From contig NC_011566.1 of the NCBI RefSeq assembly GCF_000014885.1, forward strand, positions 1 through 64,000: a stretch of DNA of 64,000 nt, given 5' to 3'. Origin of the DNA: Shewanella piezotolerans WP3 (GTDB lineage: Bacteria; Pseudomonadota; Gammaproteobacteria; Enterobacterales; Shewanellaceae). Position numbers and translations under genes: made by a program. The notes beneath the pieces are model-generated. The model was not told where the DNA came from. It did no database searches and was given only the letters and a program-made list of their open reading frames with translations. Positions within the stretch are counted from its first letter, which is position 1. The number at the start of each line of letters is the position of its first letter. Positions 44,517 through 53,209 of this stretch are shown one piece after another.

Positions 44517-45701
44517 GTGAACCAACAGCACCTTCAAGGCTATTTTGACTACAACGCCACGACGCCGATTTCTGAAGGGGTGGCATTATCAATGCAGCCT
44601 GCAATTAATCTCTTTGCTAACCCTTCGAGCCCTAATCGGTACTCAGTAAATAGTCGTGCAGCGATCTCTCAGGCTAGAGATAACCTTGCTGATTTATTAA
44701 GTACAGACGCGAAAAAGATCTTTTTTACTTCTGGTGGCTCAGAGGCAAATAATTGGGCGATTAAAGGGGTGCTGTTTAAACACCTAAACAACCCTGGGCA
44801 TATTATTACCTCTTCAATGGAACATGCTTCGGTGCTTGATACTGTGCGCTATTGCGTTGAAGAGCTTGGTTTTAGTGCTACATATCTACAGCCTGATGCA
44901 GCAGGGCATATCAAGATAAGCGATTTTGAGTCTGCGCTAACCATAGATACACAGCTCGTTAGTGTCATGTACGCAAACAATGAAACTGGTGCCATTCAGC
45001 CAATAGAACAACTTTGTAGTATTGCTGCAGAACACAAGATCCCTGTACATGTAGATGCGGTGCAGTTTGTTGGTAAGCGCTTGATTGATGTAGAGCTGTT
45101 AGGTGTTGATTACCTGTCTTTATCTGCGCACAAGTTTTATGGCCCAAAGGGCGTAGGCTGCCTCTATATTAAAGATAAAGATGCAATCGGGCCTTTGATC
45201 CATGGCGGTGGACAAGAATTTTCGATGCGTTCAGGTACAGAAAATCTCGTTGCTATGTCAGGGATTTCGGTTGCAGCAGAAGAAGCAAATCGAGAACTAG
45301 TATATTGGGACAGTCACTGCTTTAGGCTTAAAAAACAGATGATGGATCTGCTTGAAGCAGCCCCTATAGCTCTCGCCTTTAATGGCGCGACAGATTACGA
45401 CTCTGCACTGTCTAATACATTAAATATATCAATCGACGGTATACGTGGAGAAGCTCTGGCTTTGAGGCTAGAGATGTTGCATGGCTTTATTATTTCTGTG
45501 GGATCAGCGTGCAGTAATAACAAAACTAAGCAGTTATCCCATGTTTTGATGGCGATGGGGCTGACAGAAGAGAGGGTGTTAGGGGCTATTAGGGTAAGCT
45601 TTGGCTGCTTCACTAACGCACAGCAAGTGAGTAAATTTGTCGACGCCTTGGTTACTGAGGTGCGACAGTTGCTACATATTAGTGGCGGTGAAGCGTTATG
45701 A
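44517..45701 (+). CDS. NifS/IscS-type cysteine desulfurase
   Basis: A 394-residue PLP enzyme releasing sulfur from cysteine as an enzyme persulfide. PLP-lysine K206 lies in SAHKFYG; catalytic Cys332 in GSACSNNK is on a mobile loop as in NifS/IscS group I. The start is GTG at 44517, immediately after the scaffold gene, and the C-terminus overlaps the next gene by 4 bases (ATGA). It is most likely the sulfur source for its neighbour and/or for a cluster product. Codon use and context suggest co-expression. Confidence 0.9.
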   Translation: MNQQHLQGYFDYNATTPISEGVALSMQPAINLFANPSSPNRYSVNSRAAISQARDNLADLLSTDAKKIFFTSGGSEANNWAIKGVLFKHLNNPGHIITSSMEHASVLDTVRYCVEELGFSATYLQPDAAGHIKISDFESALTIDTQLVSVMYANNETGAIQPIEQLCSIAAEHKIPVHVDAVQFVGKRLIDVELLGVDYLSLSAHKFYGPKGVGCLYIKDKDAIGPLIHGGGQEFSMRSGTENLVAMSGISVAAEEANRELVYWDSHCFRLKKQMMDLLEAAPIALAFNGATDYDSALSNTLNISIDGIRGEALALRLEMLHGFIISVGSACSNNKTKQLSHVLMAMGLTEERVLGAIRVSFGCFTNAQQVSKFVDALVTEVRQLLHISGGEAL

Positions 45702-47365
45702 GACAGTGCCAACTGTTGATGAGTGTCATTCGTGAACATGCGCAGCGAGAGCCTGAAACGATTGCTTGTTCCTTTCAACCAAGAGGTCCTGAAACGGCCA
45801 TTCACCTGACTTACCAAGAGCTAGTGGATAGGGTTGAGTCGAGAGCGAAGTTGCTAGTCCGACTCAGCTATCGACAGAAATATATCGCACTACTATTTCC
45901 TACTGGGCTCGAATTTATTGTTGATTTTTTGGCTTGCTTACGCGCTGGGGTTATCGCGGTTCCACTTAATGTAACCCGTAATACTAAACAGTTTGAGCGG
46001 ACTCTGACTATTTTAGCTGATGCCAAAGTGCAGGCGATCCTTACTACTGCGGATACTCAAAAAACGCTATCTAAACAGTTGAGTGAGGTCAATGGTTACC
46101 ATGAATCTGATTTCATTTGGATTGATGAGCATTATCGCACACTAGAAGATATTGATATTCCGGTTGTTTCTCCTGAGCAGGTGGCTTTTATTCAATATAC
46201 CTCATCTACGAGTAGTCCTAAAGGGGTTATGGTTACCCAAGCCAATGTGTTGCATAACATGCAGGTAATGCAGACGTCTTGTCAGCACCCTAAGGGTGCC
46301 GTTGTCGGAGGTTGGCTACCACAATTCCATGATATGGGCTTAGTTGGACATATGTTGTTACCGCTCTACTTAGCTGGCAGGTATGTTTTTATGCCACCAA
46401 TGAGTTTTATTCAGCGACCAAGTCGATGGCTAAAGCTCATATCGCAATATCGAATTTTTTGTTCTGCAGCGCCTAATTTTGGCTATGAGCACTGCGTCAA
46501 TTTAATCCGTGAGTCAGAAGATCTGTCTGATCTAGATTTAAGTTGTTGGAAGATTGCTTTGAATGGTTCAGAACCCGTTAGTGCTGCCACTATGCAGCAG
46601 TTCTCACATCGATTTTACCATCTCGGTTTTGATCATAATGCTTTTTTTCCAAGTTATGGGATGGCAGAGACAACACTGTTTGTCTCTGGTGGTCCTCAAG
46701 GTACTGGAGTGCAATCGCTCTCACTAGATAAAGCATCATTTGAGTTAGGTAAAGTTGAGGTTAAGCCAGATGGTGTGAAAGTGGTGTGTTGTGGCGCGAT
46801 TAATAAAGACTTTACCGTCCGTGTTGTTAATCCTCAGACATTTGAAATCTGTCGTTCTAATGAGACGGGGGAAATTTGGATTGCAGGAGAGTCTGTAGCG
46901 CAAGGCTATTTAAATCAAACTGCAAAAACCGTAACGGACTTCCAAGCTAAACTTGCTAATGGCGATACGACGCCTTACATGCGAACGGGCGATATGGGCT
47001 TCATTCTAGATGGCCAGTTGTATATTACTGGGCGTATCAAAGAACTGCTTATAGTACGAGGACGTAATCTTTACCCCTATGATATTGAGCGCACATGCCG
47101 TTCATATCGCTATGCGGCTAAAGGGAACGGTGCTGCGGTATTTACTTTTACCCGAGATTCTAAAACAAAGCTTGCCGCCGTTGTTGAGGTGAGTAGGCAG
47201 GCATTATCAGAAAAGCCGCCGCGTCAATTGATAGACGATCTTAAAGCTTTAGTGACGGAGGAGCATGAAATTGCTCTAGACCGTATTTTAGTTGTCCCAC
47301 CTGGAACTATCCCTAAGACCACAAGCGGCAAAGTGAAGCGAACTGCTTGTAGTGCACTTTTGTAA
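45698..47365 (+). CDS. Fatty-acyl-AMP ligase (FAAL-type adenylation enzyme)
   Basis: A 555-residue ANL-superfamily enzyme. The AMP loop is YTSSTSSPKGVMVT, and the core contains WLPQFHDMGLVGHMLLPLYL and SYGMAETTLF, with RTGDMGFILDGQLYITGRIKE at the hinge. This fits fatty-acyl-AMP ligases that activate acyl chains for loading on carrier proteins; the dedicated carrier gene lies next. The C-terminal PKTTSGKVKRTAC contains the catalytic Lys. It overlaps the desulfurase gene by 4 bases (ATGA) and precedes the carrier gene by 27 bases. Confidence 0.9.
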   Translation: MRQCQLLMSVIREHAQREPETIACSFQPRGPETAIHLTYQELVDRVESRAKLLVRLSYRQKYIALLFPTGLEFIVDFLACLRAGVIAVPLNVTRNTKQFERTLTILADAKVQAILTTADTQKTLSKQLSEVNGYHESDFIWIDEHYRTLEDIDIPVVSPEQVAFIQYTSSTSSPKGVMVTQANVLHNMQVMQTSCQHPKGAVVGGWLPQFHDMGLVGHMLLPLYLAGRYVFMPPMSFIQRPSRWLKLISQYRIFCSAAPNFGYEHCVNLIRESEDLSDLDLSCWKIALNGSEPVSAATMQQFSHRFYHLGFDHNAFFPSYGMAETTLFVSGGPQGTGVQSLSLDKASFELGKVEVKPDGVKVVCCGAINKDFTVRVVNPQTFEICRSNETGEIWIAGESVAQGYLNQTAKTVTDFQAKLANGDTTPYMRTGDMGFILDGQLYITGRIKELLIVRGRNLYPYDIERTCRSYRYAAKGNGAAVFTFTRDSKTKLAAVVEVSRQALSEKPPRQLIDDLKALVTEEHEIALDRILVVPPGTIPKTTSGKVKRTACSALL

Positions 47366-47392
47366 GCTCAGAATTTGTTAAAGGAAATAACA

Positions 47393-47656
47393 GTGAAATT
47401 TTGTAGACAGACCTTAACCGAAGATATCAGCCAATACCTCTCCGAAGCCATCGAGGAGTTTAGTTCTGAGCAGCACCTAGACACTTCGTTCTCTCGTTTG
47501 GGGCTAGACTCTACTGGGCATGTGCAGTTATCGACCATTGTTGAAGATCATACTCAAACTGAAATTGAGCCAACTATCGCATTTGACTATCCGACGATTA
47601 ATTCCTTATTGCAATTTTTGGAAGGTAAATATCAACAAGTAAAAGAGATTGCTTAG
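47393..47656 (+). CDS. Acyl carrier protein
   Basis: An 87-residue carrier protein. The phosphopantetheine attachment serine is in LGLDSTGHVQL (about Ser40). I place the start at the GTG at 47393 because AAGGA sits 7-8 bases before it; an in-frame TTG at 47375 would add six residues. Acidic helices and a FDYPTINSLLQFL segment fit the fold. It directly follows the acyl-AMP ligase gene, so it probably receives the acyl chain from it. Confidence 0.88.
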   Translation: MKFCRQTLTEDISQYLSEAIEEFSSEQHLDTSFSRLGLDSTGHVQLSTIVEDHTQTEIEPTIAFDYPTINSLLQFLEGKYQQVKEIA

Positions 47657-47657
47657 A

Positions 47658-48719
47658 ATGTTGCTTATTGATGTTGTGGTTATTGGTGCTGGCCAGAATG
47701 GATTATTCATGGCTAAAAGGTTACAAGAACAAGGGGTTAACTACCTTGTTTTGGAGCGCAGCACTGTTGGTCAAGTGTGGGATAATCGCCTTGAAGGAAT
47801 GAAATTATTTACCTCACGTCAGTTTTGTCAATTGCCAGGCTTGGCTTTTCCTGGGGATCAATGGGGCTACCCTTCGATTATCGAAATGGCTGATTACTTA
47901 CGTCGTTACGCTGCAACATTTGAGCTTAATATTCGATCACAAACCAGCGTTGTTTCAATGAAAAAAGTGGACGAAATTTTTCATATAAGAACCGGTGATG
48001 GATTGTTGTTATCGACTAAAGCCGTGATCAATGCGACTGGAGCCAATCAATCCCCCTTTATTCCGAAACTTGCTGACGGGCTATCAAACAGCGTAACCCA
48101 GTATTCTTCGAGCTTAAAATCATTAGCTGAAATTAAGAGTAACACCAAAGTTTTAGTGGTTGGTGATGGTGCTACTGGGCGGCAAATTGCTGGTGGGCTT
48201 GCGAGTCGCTGCAAGGTCACTTTATCTCAAGGCCGTAAGCGTACCTTCCCACCTAATAAAGTACTTGGTAGGGATATTTTTTGGTGGTTAAAGTTACTGG
48301 GTGTTTTATTTGCAAGTCGCAGCAGTAAGGTTGCTCGTATTATCCAAAAGCGTAATCCAGTGCCTTGTGGTGAATTTAATAATGCGGGTTTGCGTATTTT
48401 AGGCGTAACACTTAAAGGGCGCTTGATTCGAGCCACTGATCGCCGAGTGTACTTTAACGATGGTCGGTTAGATGGCGTTGATGTCGTTATCTGGACAGTG
48501 GGTTATCGAGATAAAACTGACTGGCTAATGATTCCTGGTTGTGTTGACGAGCAAGGCTTTGTGCAAGAGCAAGGCTGTACTCCTGAACCAGGACTATTTG
48601 TTATAGGTCGTAAGTGGCTAAGTTGCCGTGCATCTGAGTTGATTCTTGGGGTAGAAAAAGACGTCAACTCAGTTGTGAGTTTAGTTGAAGCTTTTATTAA
48701 GCAAAGGAACTCGCTATGA
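47658..48719 (+). CDS. FAD-dependent NAD(P)-binding oxidoreductase (flavin monooxygenase-like)
   Basis: About 353 residues. Start placed at the ATG at 47658 (MLLIDVVVIGAGQNG), just after the carrier stop; an in-frame TTG at 47649 is less likely. FAD-binding GxGxxG (VIGAGQNGLFMAKRL) with the Glu about 27 residues later, and a second Rossmann VVGDGATGRQIAGGLAS, match flavin monooxygenases (FMO/CzcO-like). Predicted to oxidise a substrate at the expense of NAD(P)H; the substrate could be an acyl-carrier species. It overlaps the exporter gene by 4 bases (ATGA). Confidence 0.83.
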   Translation: MLLIDVVVIGAGQNGLFMAKRLQEQGVNYLVLERSTVGQVWDNRLEGMKLFTSRQFCQLPGLAFPGDQWGYPSIIEMADYLRRYAATFELNIRSQTSVVSMKKVDEIFHIRTGDGLLLSTKAVINATGANQSPFIPKLADGLSNSVTQYSSSLKSLAEIKSNTKVLVVGDGATGRQIAGGLASRCKVTLSQGRKRTFPPNKVLGRDIFWWLKLLGVLFASRSSKVARIIQKRNPVPCGEFNNAGLRILGVTLKGRLIRATDRRVYFNDGRLDGVDVVIWTVGYRDKTDWLMIPGCVDEQGFVQEQGCTPEPGLFVIGRKWLSCRASELILGVEKDVNSVVSLVEAFIKQRNSL

Positions 48720-51055
48720 GTACGGATACTCAGTGGCAGAAAATGCTGACCTCTAAATTTGCTTCAGGGGTGTTACTTATTTGCTTGTTGCTGACAGGGA
48801 TTTGCATTGTTGGTCTTAAGGATATGGGGCTTTCGAGCGACTACAAAATATTTTTTGATGACAATGATACCGATCTACAAACATTGGAACAGATGGATGC
48901 CACCTATACGGCGACCGATAATGTTTTTATCATGATTAAGCCCAAGCAGGGGCAGATCTATAACGTTGAAACCCTGTCGCTGGTTTATCAGCTAACCGAC
49001 AGGCTGTGGCAGATCCCATTCTCTTCACGAGTTGACTCGCTAACTAACTATCCCTTCAGCTGGGCTGAGGGCGATAATATTGAAATTGAAGAACTGCTAT
49101 ATGAAGAGGATCAGCTGGACTTAGCTCGAATTAACTTTATTAAGCGAGCAGCTGAAGGCGAGGTAGACCTCATTGACAGCTTAGTGACTAGTGATGGGGT
49201 GTATACAGCGATTAATGTGACGACTTTACTGCCAGGCGAAAACCACAAAGCAGAAATACTCGCGATTATGCAAGCGGTAGAGGCGGATATCCAAGAGTTT
49301 AAACTGCGTTATCCAGAGCACTCTTTTTATGTCACAGGGTTAGTGACTATGAACGGCGCTTTTTTTAAAGCGGCTAAAGCAGATTTTACTTCCCTAATTC
49401 CATTGATGATCGTATTTGTTCTCGTTGCTGCTGGTGTCATTCTCGGTTCGGCGCAGGCGGCATTGAGTATATTGGTGGTATTGGTGTTGTCGTTACTTGG
49501 AGCGTTAGGTCTTGCTGGATGGCTGGGGATCAATCTTTCTGCTCCTTCTGTATCAGCACCAATCATTATGTTTACCGTGATCGTGGCTTCGAGCATACAT
49601 ATTATCAGTTATGTTAAACGGCAGTTGATATTGGGCCACTCACAATTTGATGCCGTGCTGAGTTCGTACCAACACAATGCCAAGCCGATTATTGTTAGCC
49701 ATATAACGACCATCATTGGTTTTCTCGCGATGAACGCCAGTGACTCTCCACCGTTTCGAGACCTGGGCAATATTGTCGCTTTTGGCGTGATGTTCTCTCT
49801 TATATTGTCGTTTACCTTGTTGCCTCGACTGCTGCTATGGATCCGAATTTCCACGAAGCAAACGATAGTCACGAATATTTTTGAACGTATGAATGGCTTA
49901 GCTAGTATCGTCATATGCTATCGAAATCTTATACTTTTTACCTTTTTGCCAGTCAGTGTTGTGTTTGCTTCATTGAGTTTTCTCAATGAAACCGATGATG
50001 ATTTGATTAAATACTTTAATAAAAGTGTGCCCTTTAGAGCACAAGCAGAGGAGATCGATCAGCATTTTTCTGGGTTATATAACATAGGCTATTCGCTGTC
50101 GAGCAATCAAGATAATGGTATTTTTTCACCGACGTACTTAGGTTTTGTCGACAAGTTTGACACTTGGTTATTGACTCAACAAGAGGTGGTGACTACAGAT
50201 AGTCCTTTGCACCGTATTAAACAGCTTAACCAGCTTATTAACGGGGATCAAAGCCAGTTTTATCAAATACCCAAAACCGCAAAATTAGCCGCACAACACT
50301 TTTTGCTTTATGAGATGTCTTTGCCTTTTGGCAAAGATGTGGGCAACCAAGTGAGTTTTGACAAATCTTCATTCAAGCTCACTGCTCGACTAAAGAATAT
50401 GACATCGGTTGAGATGTTAGCATTCGAGGCTAGAGTGACTAAATGGTTACAGCAAAATACTGTGCAAGGGATAACGTTTGAGTACTCCAGCCCTTCGCTT
50501 ATCTTCTCTCATGTAGGGCAGAACAATATCTTTAGCTTGCTACAGGGAGCATTCATTGCCTTTTTGGTTATTTCTCTGGCGTTAACAGCTGTGTTTCGTT
50601 CTTTCTACATTGGCATATTGACCTTAATTCCTAACTTGATACCTGTCGGTGCAGCTTTTGGTTTTTGGTATTGCATACAGGGGCATATTTCTATGGGGTT
50701 GGCCGGAGTGTCAGCGATGGCTATTGGGATCATCGTCGACGATACCGTGCACTTTCTTTACCAATATATTCAAGGCTTGAAGCGAGGTTTAACCCCTGAA
50801 CAAAGTGTCATCAGCACTTTTGAGCACACCATGAGTGCGATTGTTATTAGCTCTATTTTGTTAGTTGTGGGCTTTATGTTGCTATCGAGCTCATCTTTCG
50901 AAAAGAATGCCCAGATGGGGTTGCTCACCAGTGGCACCATAGTTTTGGCGCTACTGTTTGATCTTATTGTGCTACCCGCCATCGTTTTAAAATTTATGCG
51001 CCGTTTGCCGCAATATGCTGGGCAACCACATCTGACACTTGATCAAGCTAAGTGA
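48716..51055 (+). CDS. RND/MMPL-family exporter
   Basis: A 779-residue membrane protein with two halves, each with one helix plus a periplasmic domain plus five helices, as in RND/MMPL lipid exporters (HpnN-like). The first SSD-like block includes IPLMIVFVLVAAGVILGSAQ, the second GIIVDDTVHFLYQYIQG. MMPL/HpnN-type proteins move lipids or hydrophobic products across the inner membrane. It sits directly before a LolA-like gene and an outer-membrane barrel gene, so an envelope-spanning export route is likely. Confidence 0.9.
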   Translation: MSTDTQWQKMLTSKFASGVLLICLLLTGICIVGLKDMGLSSDYKIFFDDNDTDLQTLEQMDATYTATDNVFIMIKPKQGQIYNVETLSLVYQLTDRLWQIPFSSRVDSLTNYPFSWAEGDNIEIEELLYEEDQLDLARINFIKRAAEGEVDLIDSLVTSDGVYTAINVTTLLPGENHKAEILAIMQAVEADIQEFKLRYPEHSFYVTGLVTMNGAFFKAAKADFTSLIPLMIVFVLVAAGVILGSAQAALSILVVLVLSLLGALGLAGWLGINLSAPSVSAPIIMFTVIVASSIHIISYVKRQLILGHSQFDAVLSSYQHNAKPIIVSHITTIIGFLAMNASDSPPFRDLGNIVAFGVMFSLILSFTLLPRLLLWIRISTKQTIVTNIFERMNGLASIVICYRNLILFTFLPVSVVFASLSFLNETDDDLIKYFNKSVPFRAQAEEIDQHFSGLYNIGYSLSSNQDNGIFSPTYLGFVDKFDTWLLTQQEVVTTDSPLHRIKQLNQLINGDQSQFYQIPKTAKLAAQHFLLYEMSLPFGKDVGNQVSFDKSSFKLTARLKNMTSVEMLAFEARVTKWLQQNTVQGITFEYSSPSLIFSHVGQNNIFSLLQGAFIAFLVISLALTAVFRSFYIGILTLIPNLIPVGAAFGFWYCIQGHISMGLAGVSAMAIGIIVDDTVHFLYQYIQGLKRGLTPEQSVISTFEHTMSAIVISSILLVVGFMLLSSSSFEKNAQMGLLTSGTIVLALLFDLIVLPAIVLKFMRRLPQYAGQPHLTLDQAK

Positions 51056-51062
51056 GAATCAA

Positions 51063-51887
51063 ATGAGAGTATGTAATATCGTGATAACTGGCTTTATCTG
51101 TAGCTACAGCTTAAGTTTTTCGGCAAACACTGTTGCTAATAGCGATAGTGAGCAGCAAGGCTACGCTATTGCCAGTGCTGTCGAGCTTCGAGATGAAGGC
51201 TTTACTGATAGCCGAGCGATGCTAACGATGGAGCTACAAAGTAAGGCTGGAGCTAAAACGAGCAGAAAACTAGATATCAGCGTATTAGAAAATGCAGCTG
51301 AAGGTGATAAATCACTTATTAGGTTTACTTTTCCAGCTGATATTAATGGCACGGCTCTACTGACTCATCCCGATAAAAGTAAATCAGATGAGCAGTGGTT
51401 GTATCTTCCTGAGGTACGGCGAGTTAAACGCATAGGTTCTAGAAATAAAGCGGGCGCTTTTGTTGGCAGTGAATTTTCCTTTGAGGACATGACCAACAAA
51501 GAGCTGGATGATTACAGTTATAACTATCTTTATAGTTTGCCTTGTAATGAAATCCAAGCTCATGCCGCTGAATTTTCCGATAAGCAGTGTGATGTGATTG
51601 AGCGCTTTCCCGTAGATAAACATTCTGGTTATAGCAAACAGCAGTTATGGATCGAAAATACCGAACAAAAAATCATTAAAATAGAGTATTTCGATAGAAA
51701 AAAATCACTGCTTAAGGTGTTTACAGCGTCTGGCTTTAAGTTATATCAAGATAAGTATTGGCGACCGAGTTTAGTCGAGATGAAAAATGTACAGACCGGC
51801 AAAGTAACCCGATTAAGCTACCAAAGTATAGTGTTTGCGTCGGGCTTATCTGAGCAAGACTTTCACCGCAGCGGGTTAAGGGACTAG
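51063..51887 (+). CDS. LolA-like outer-membrane lipoprotein-sorting protein (periplasmic)
   Basis: About 274 residues. ATG at 51063 gives the signal peptide MRVCNIVITGFICSYSLSFSA; an upstream in-frame start at 51039 overlapping the exporter gene is less likely. After the signal, the PF17131-type pattern is present: AMLTMELQSKAG, ISVLENAAEGDKSLIRFTFP, the WLYLPEVRRVKRIGSRNKAGAFVGS stretch and FEDMTNKELDDYSY. Such proteins pair with RND exporters and are thought to carry lipophilic cargo through the periplasm. It starts 7 bases after the exporter gene ends. Confidence 0.85.
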   Translation: MRVCNIVITGFICSYSLSFSANTVANSDSEQQGYAIASAVELRDEGFTDSRAMLTMELQSKAGAKTSRKLDISVLENAAEGDKSLIRFTFPADINGTALLTHPDKSKSDEQWLYLPEVRRVKRIGSRNKAGAFVGSEFSFEDMTNKELDDYSYNYLYSLPCNEIQAHAAEFSDKQCDVIERFPVDKHSGYSKQQLWIENTEQKIIKIEYFDRKKSLLKVFTASGFKLYQDKYWRPSLVEMKNVQTGKVTRLSYQSIVFASGLSEQDFHRSGLRD

Positions 51888-51890
51888 CCA

Positions 51891-53075
51891 TTGTTAATGA
51901 GGTTGTTGCCAAGATTTATCTTGGGCTTACTACTTGCGATTGGCTGCACTAGTGTTGTGGCGCAATCATTGCTGGATAGCTTAAACATCGATATAGCTGC
52001 GACATCACGTTATTATTTTGAGTCGACCCATACTCCAGAAACTATTATTGATGACTTGGCTTATGGGGCTCGCGGTGAACTACAGGCATCTCACCGATTT
52101 GGCATGGTGAAGTTGGACGCTAAGCTTTTTGCTAATTGGGATAGTGCTGATGACCATCGTCGTTATACCGATATCCGTCAAGCAAAGCTCTCTGGGCGCT
52201 GGGGCAATTTTAGTGTTGCAGCCGGGGTAGATACTTTTTTTTGGGGAGTATCTGAATCAATAAATCTTGTTAATGTGATTAACCAATCAGACATAAGAGA
52301 AAGTCTAGACAACAAAGTGAAGCAGGGACAGACCTTTGCCTCATTGAGCTACCGATTAGATGCTGGAGAGGTCGGGCTTTATTTTTTGCCTGTTTTTAGC
52401 GCTCGTGAGTTTCCACTTCGCCCAGCTTATGGCTTACCTATTTCTGATGTTGATCGTTATGAAGATAATGATAAAAACGGAGGCATTGCCGCTAGAGGCC
52501 TGTTTTACGTTGATGAGTTTGAGTTTGCTCTTGGTTATTTTAGCGGTACTCGACGAGATCCACTCTTGGTGCGATATCCTCAAGCGAGTGAGTTGACACC
52601 CTTCTATATTCAAACTGAAAACCTACTTTTTGACGCGGTCTATCTGTCCGATTCGTTAACTTATAAGTGGGAGTTTAAAACTGGCCGTGAACTCGGTAGT
52701 GGTTTTGTCGCTAGCAATATCGGGCTTGAGTATCCAATCTATGCTCTTGAGGGATCATTACAGGATTTGGTGGTTATTGCTGAATATGTGTTTGATGACC
52801 GCGGGGAGCGCGCCGAGTCTCATGGGGATAATGACCTTTTTCTAGGGGCCAAATTTGAGTTTGCTGAGAACGCAGCCCAGGTAAGGTTACTCTATAGTTA
52901 TGATTGGGGTAATTCGAGCCAGTATGCTGAGCTGAGCTATCAGTATCGATTAAATGATTATCTGCGTATTAAAGCCAAAGTAATGGGGGTGTTGTCAGCC
53001 ACTGAAGAAGCAAAACGTTTATATGCTTTGAAAAGTGAGGAGTTTGCTAAATTTAGTATTCATTACGCTTTTTAA
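51891..53075 (+). CDS. Outer-membrane beta-barrel protein (DUF1302-like)
   Basis: A 394-residue exported protein with an N-terminal signal peptide (LLPRFILGLLLAIGCTSVVA), then many alternating amphipathic strands and a C-terminal Phe (KFSIHYAF), typical of outer-membrane barrels. AAGGGA at 51878-51883 sits 7 bases before the TTG at 51891, favouring this start over the ATG at 51897. It resembles DUF1302-type or porin-like proteins that pair with RND exporters. Last gene of the cluster; no terminator follows, only an inverted repeat at 53093-53112. Confidence 0.75.
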   Translation: MLMRLLPRFILGLLLAIGCTSVVAQSLLDSLNIDIAATSRYYFESTHTPETIIDDLAYGARGELQASHRFGMVKLDAKLFANWDSADDHRRYTDIRQAKLSGRWGNFSVAAGVDTFFWGVSESINLVNVINQSDIRESLDNKVKQGQTFASLSYRLDAGEVGLYFLPVFSAREFPLRPAYGLPISDVDRYEDNDKNGGIAARGLFYVDEFEFALGYFSGTRRDPLLVRYPQASELTPFYIQTENLLFDAVYLSDSLTYKWEFKTGRELGSGFVASNIGLEYPIYALEGSLQDLVVIAEYVFDDRGERAESHGDNDLFLGAKFEFAENAAQVRLLYSYDWGNSSQYAELSYQYRLNDYLRIKAKVMGVLSATEEAKRLYALKSEEFAKFSIHYAF

Positions 53076-53209
53076 ATTGAGCTTTATACTGGGCATTTCT
53101 TTACAGAAATGCTGGCTCCCCACGCAGCGAGAAATCTAGAGTTTTACCTACCTTATGATAGACTGAGCCAACGTTGATATTTGGCTATAAAATAATAAGG
53201 TAAATCACC

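Noticed and set aside
53093..53112. Inverted repeat GCATTTCT/AGAAATGC after the cluster, as a possible terminator
   Set aside because: The 8-bp stem is followed by a C-rich sequence without a T-run, so I do not call a terminator.
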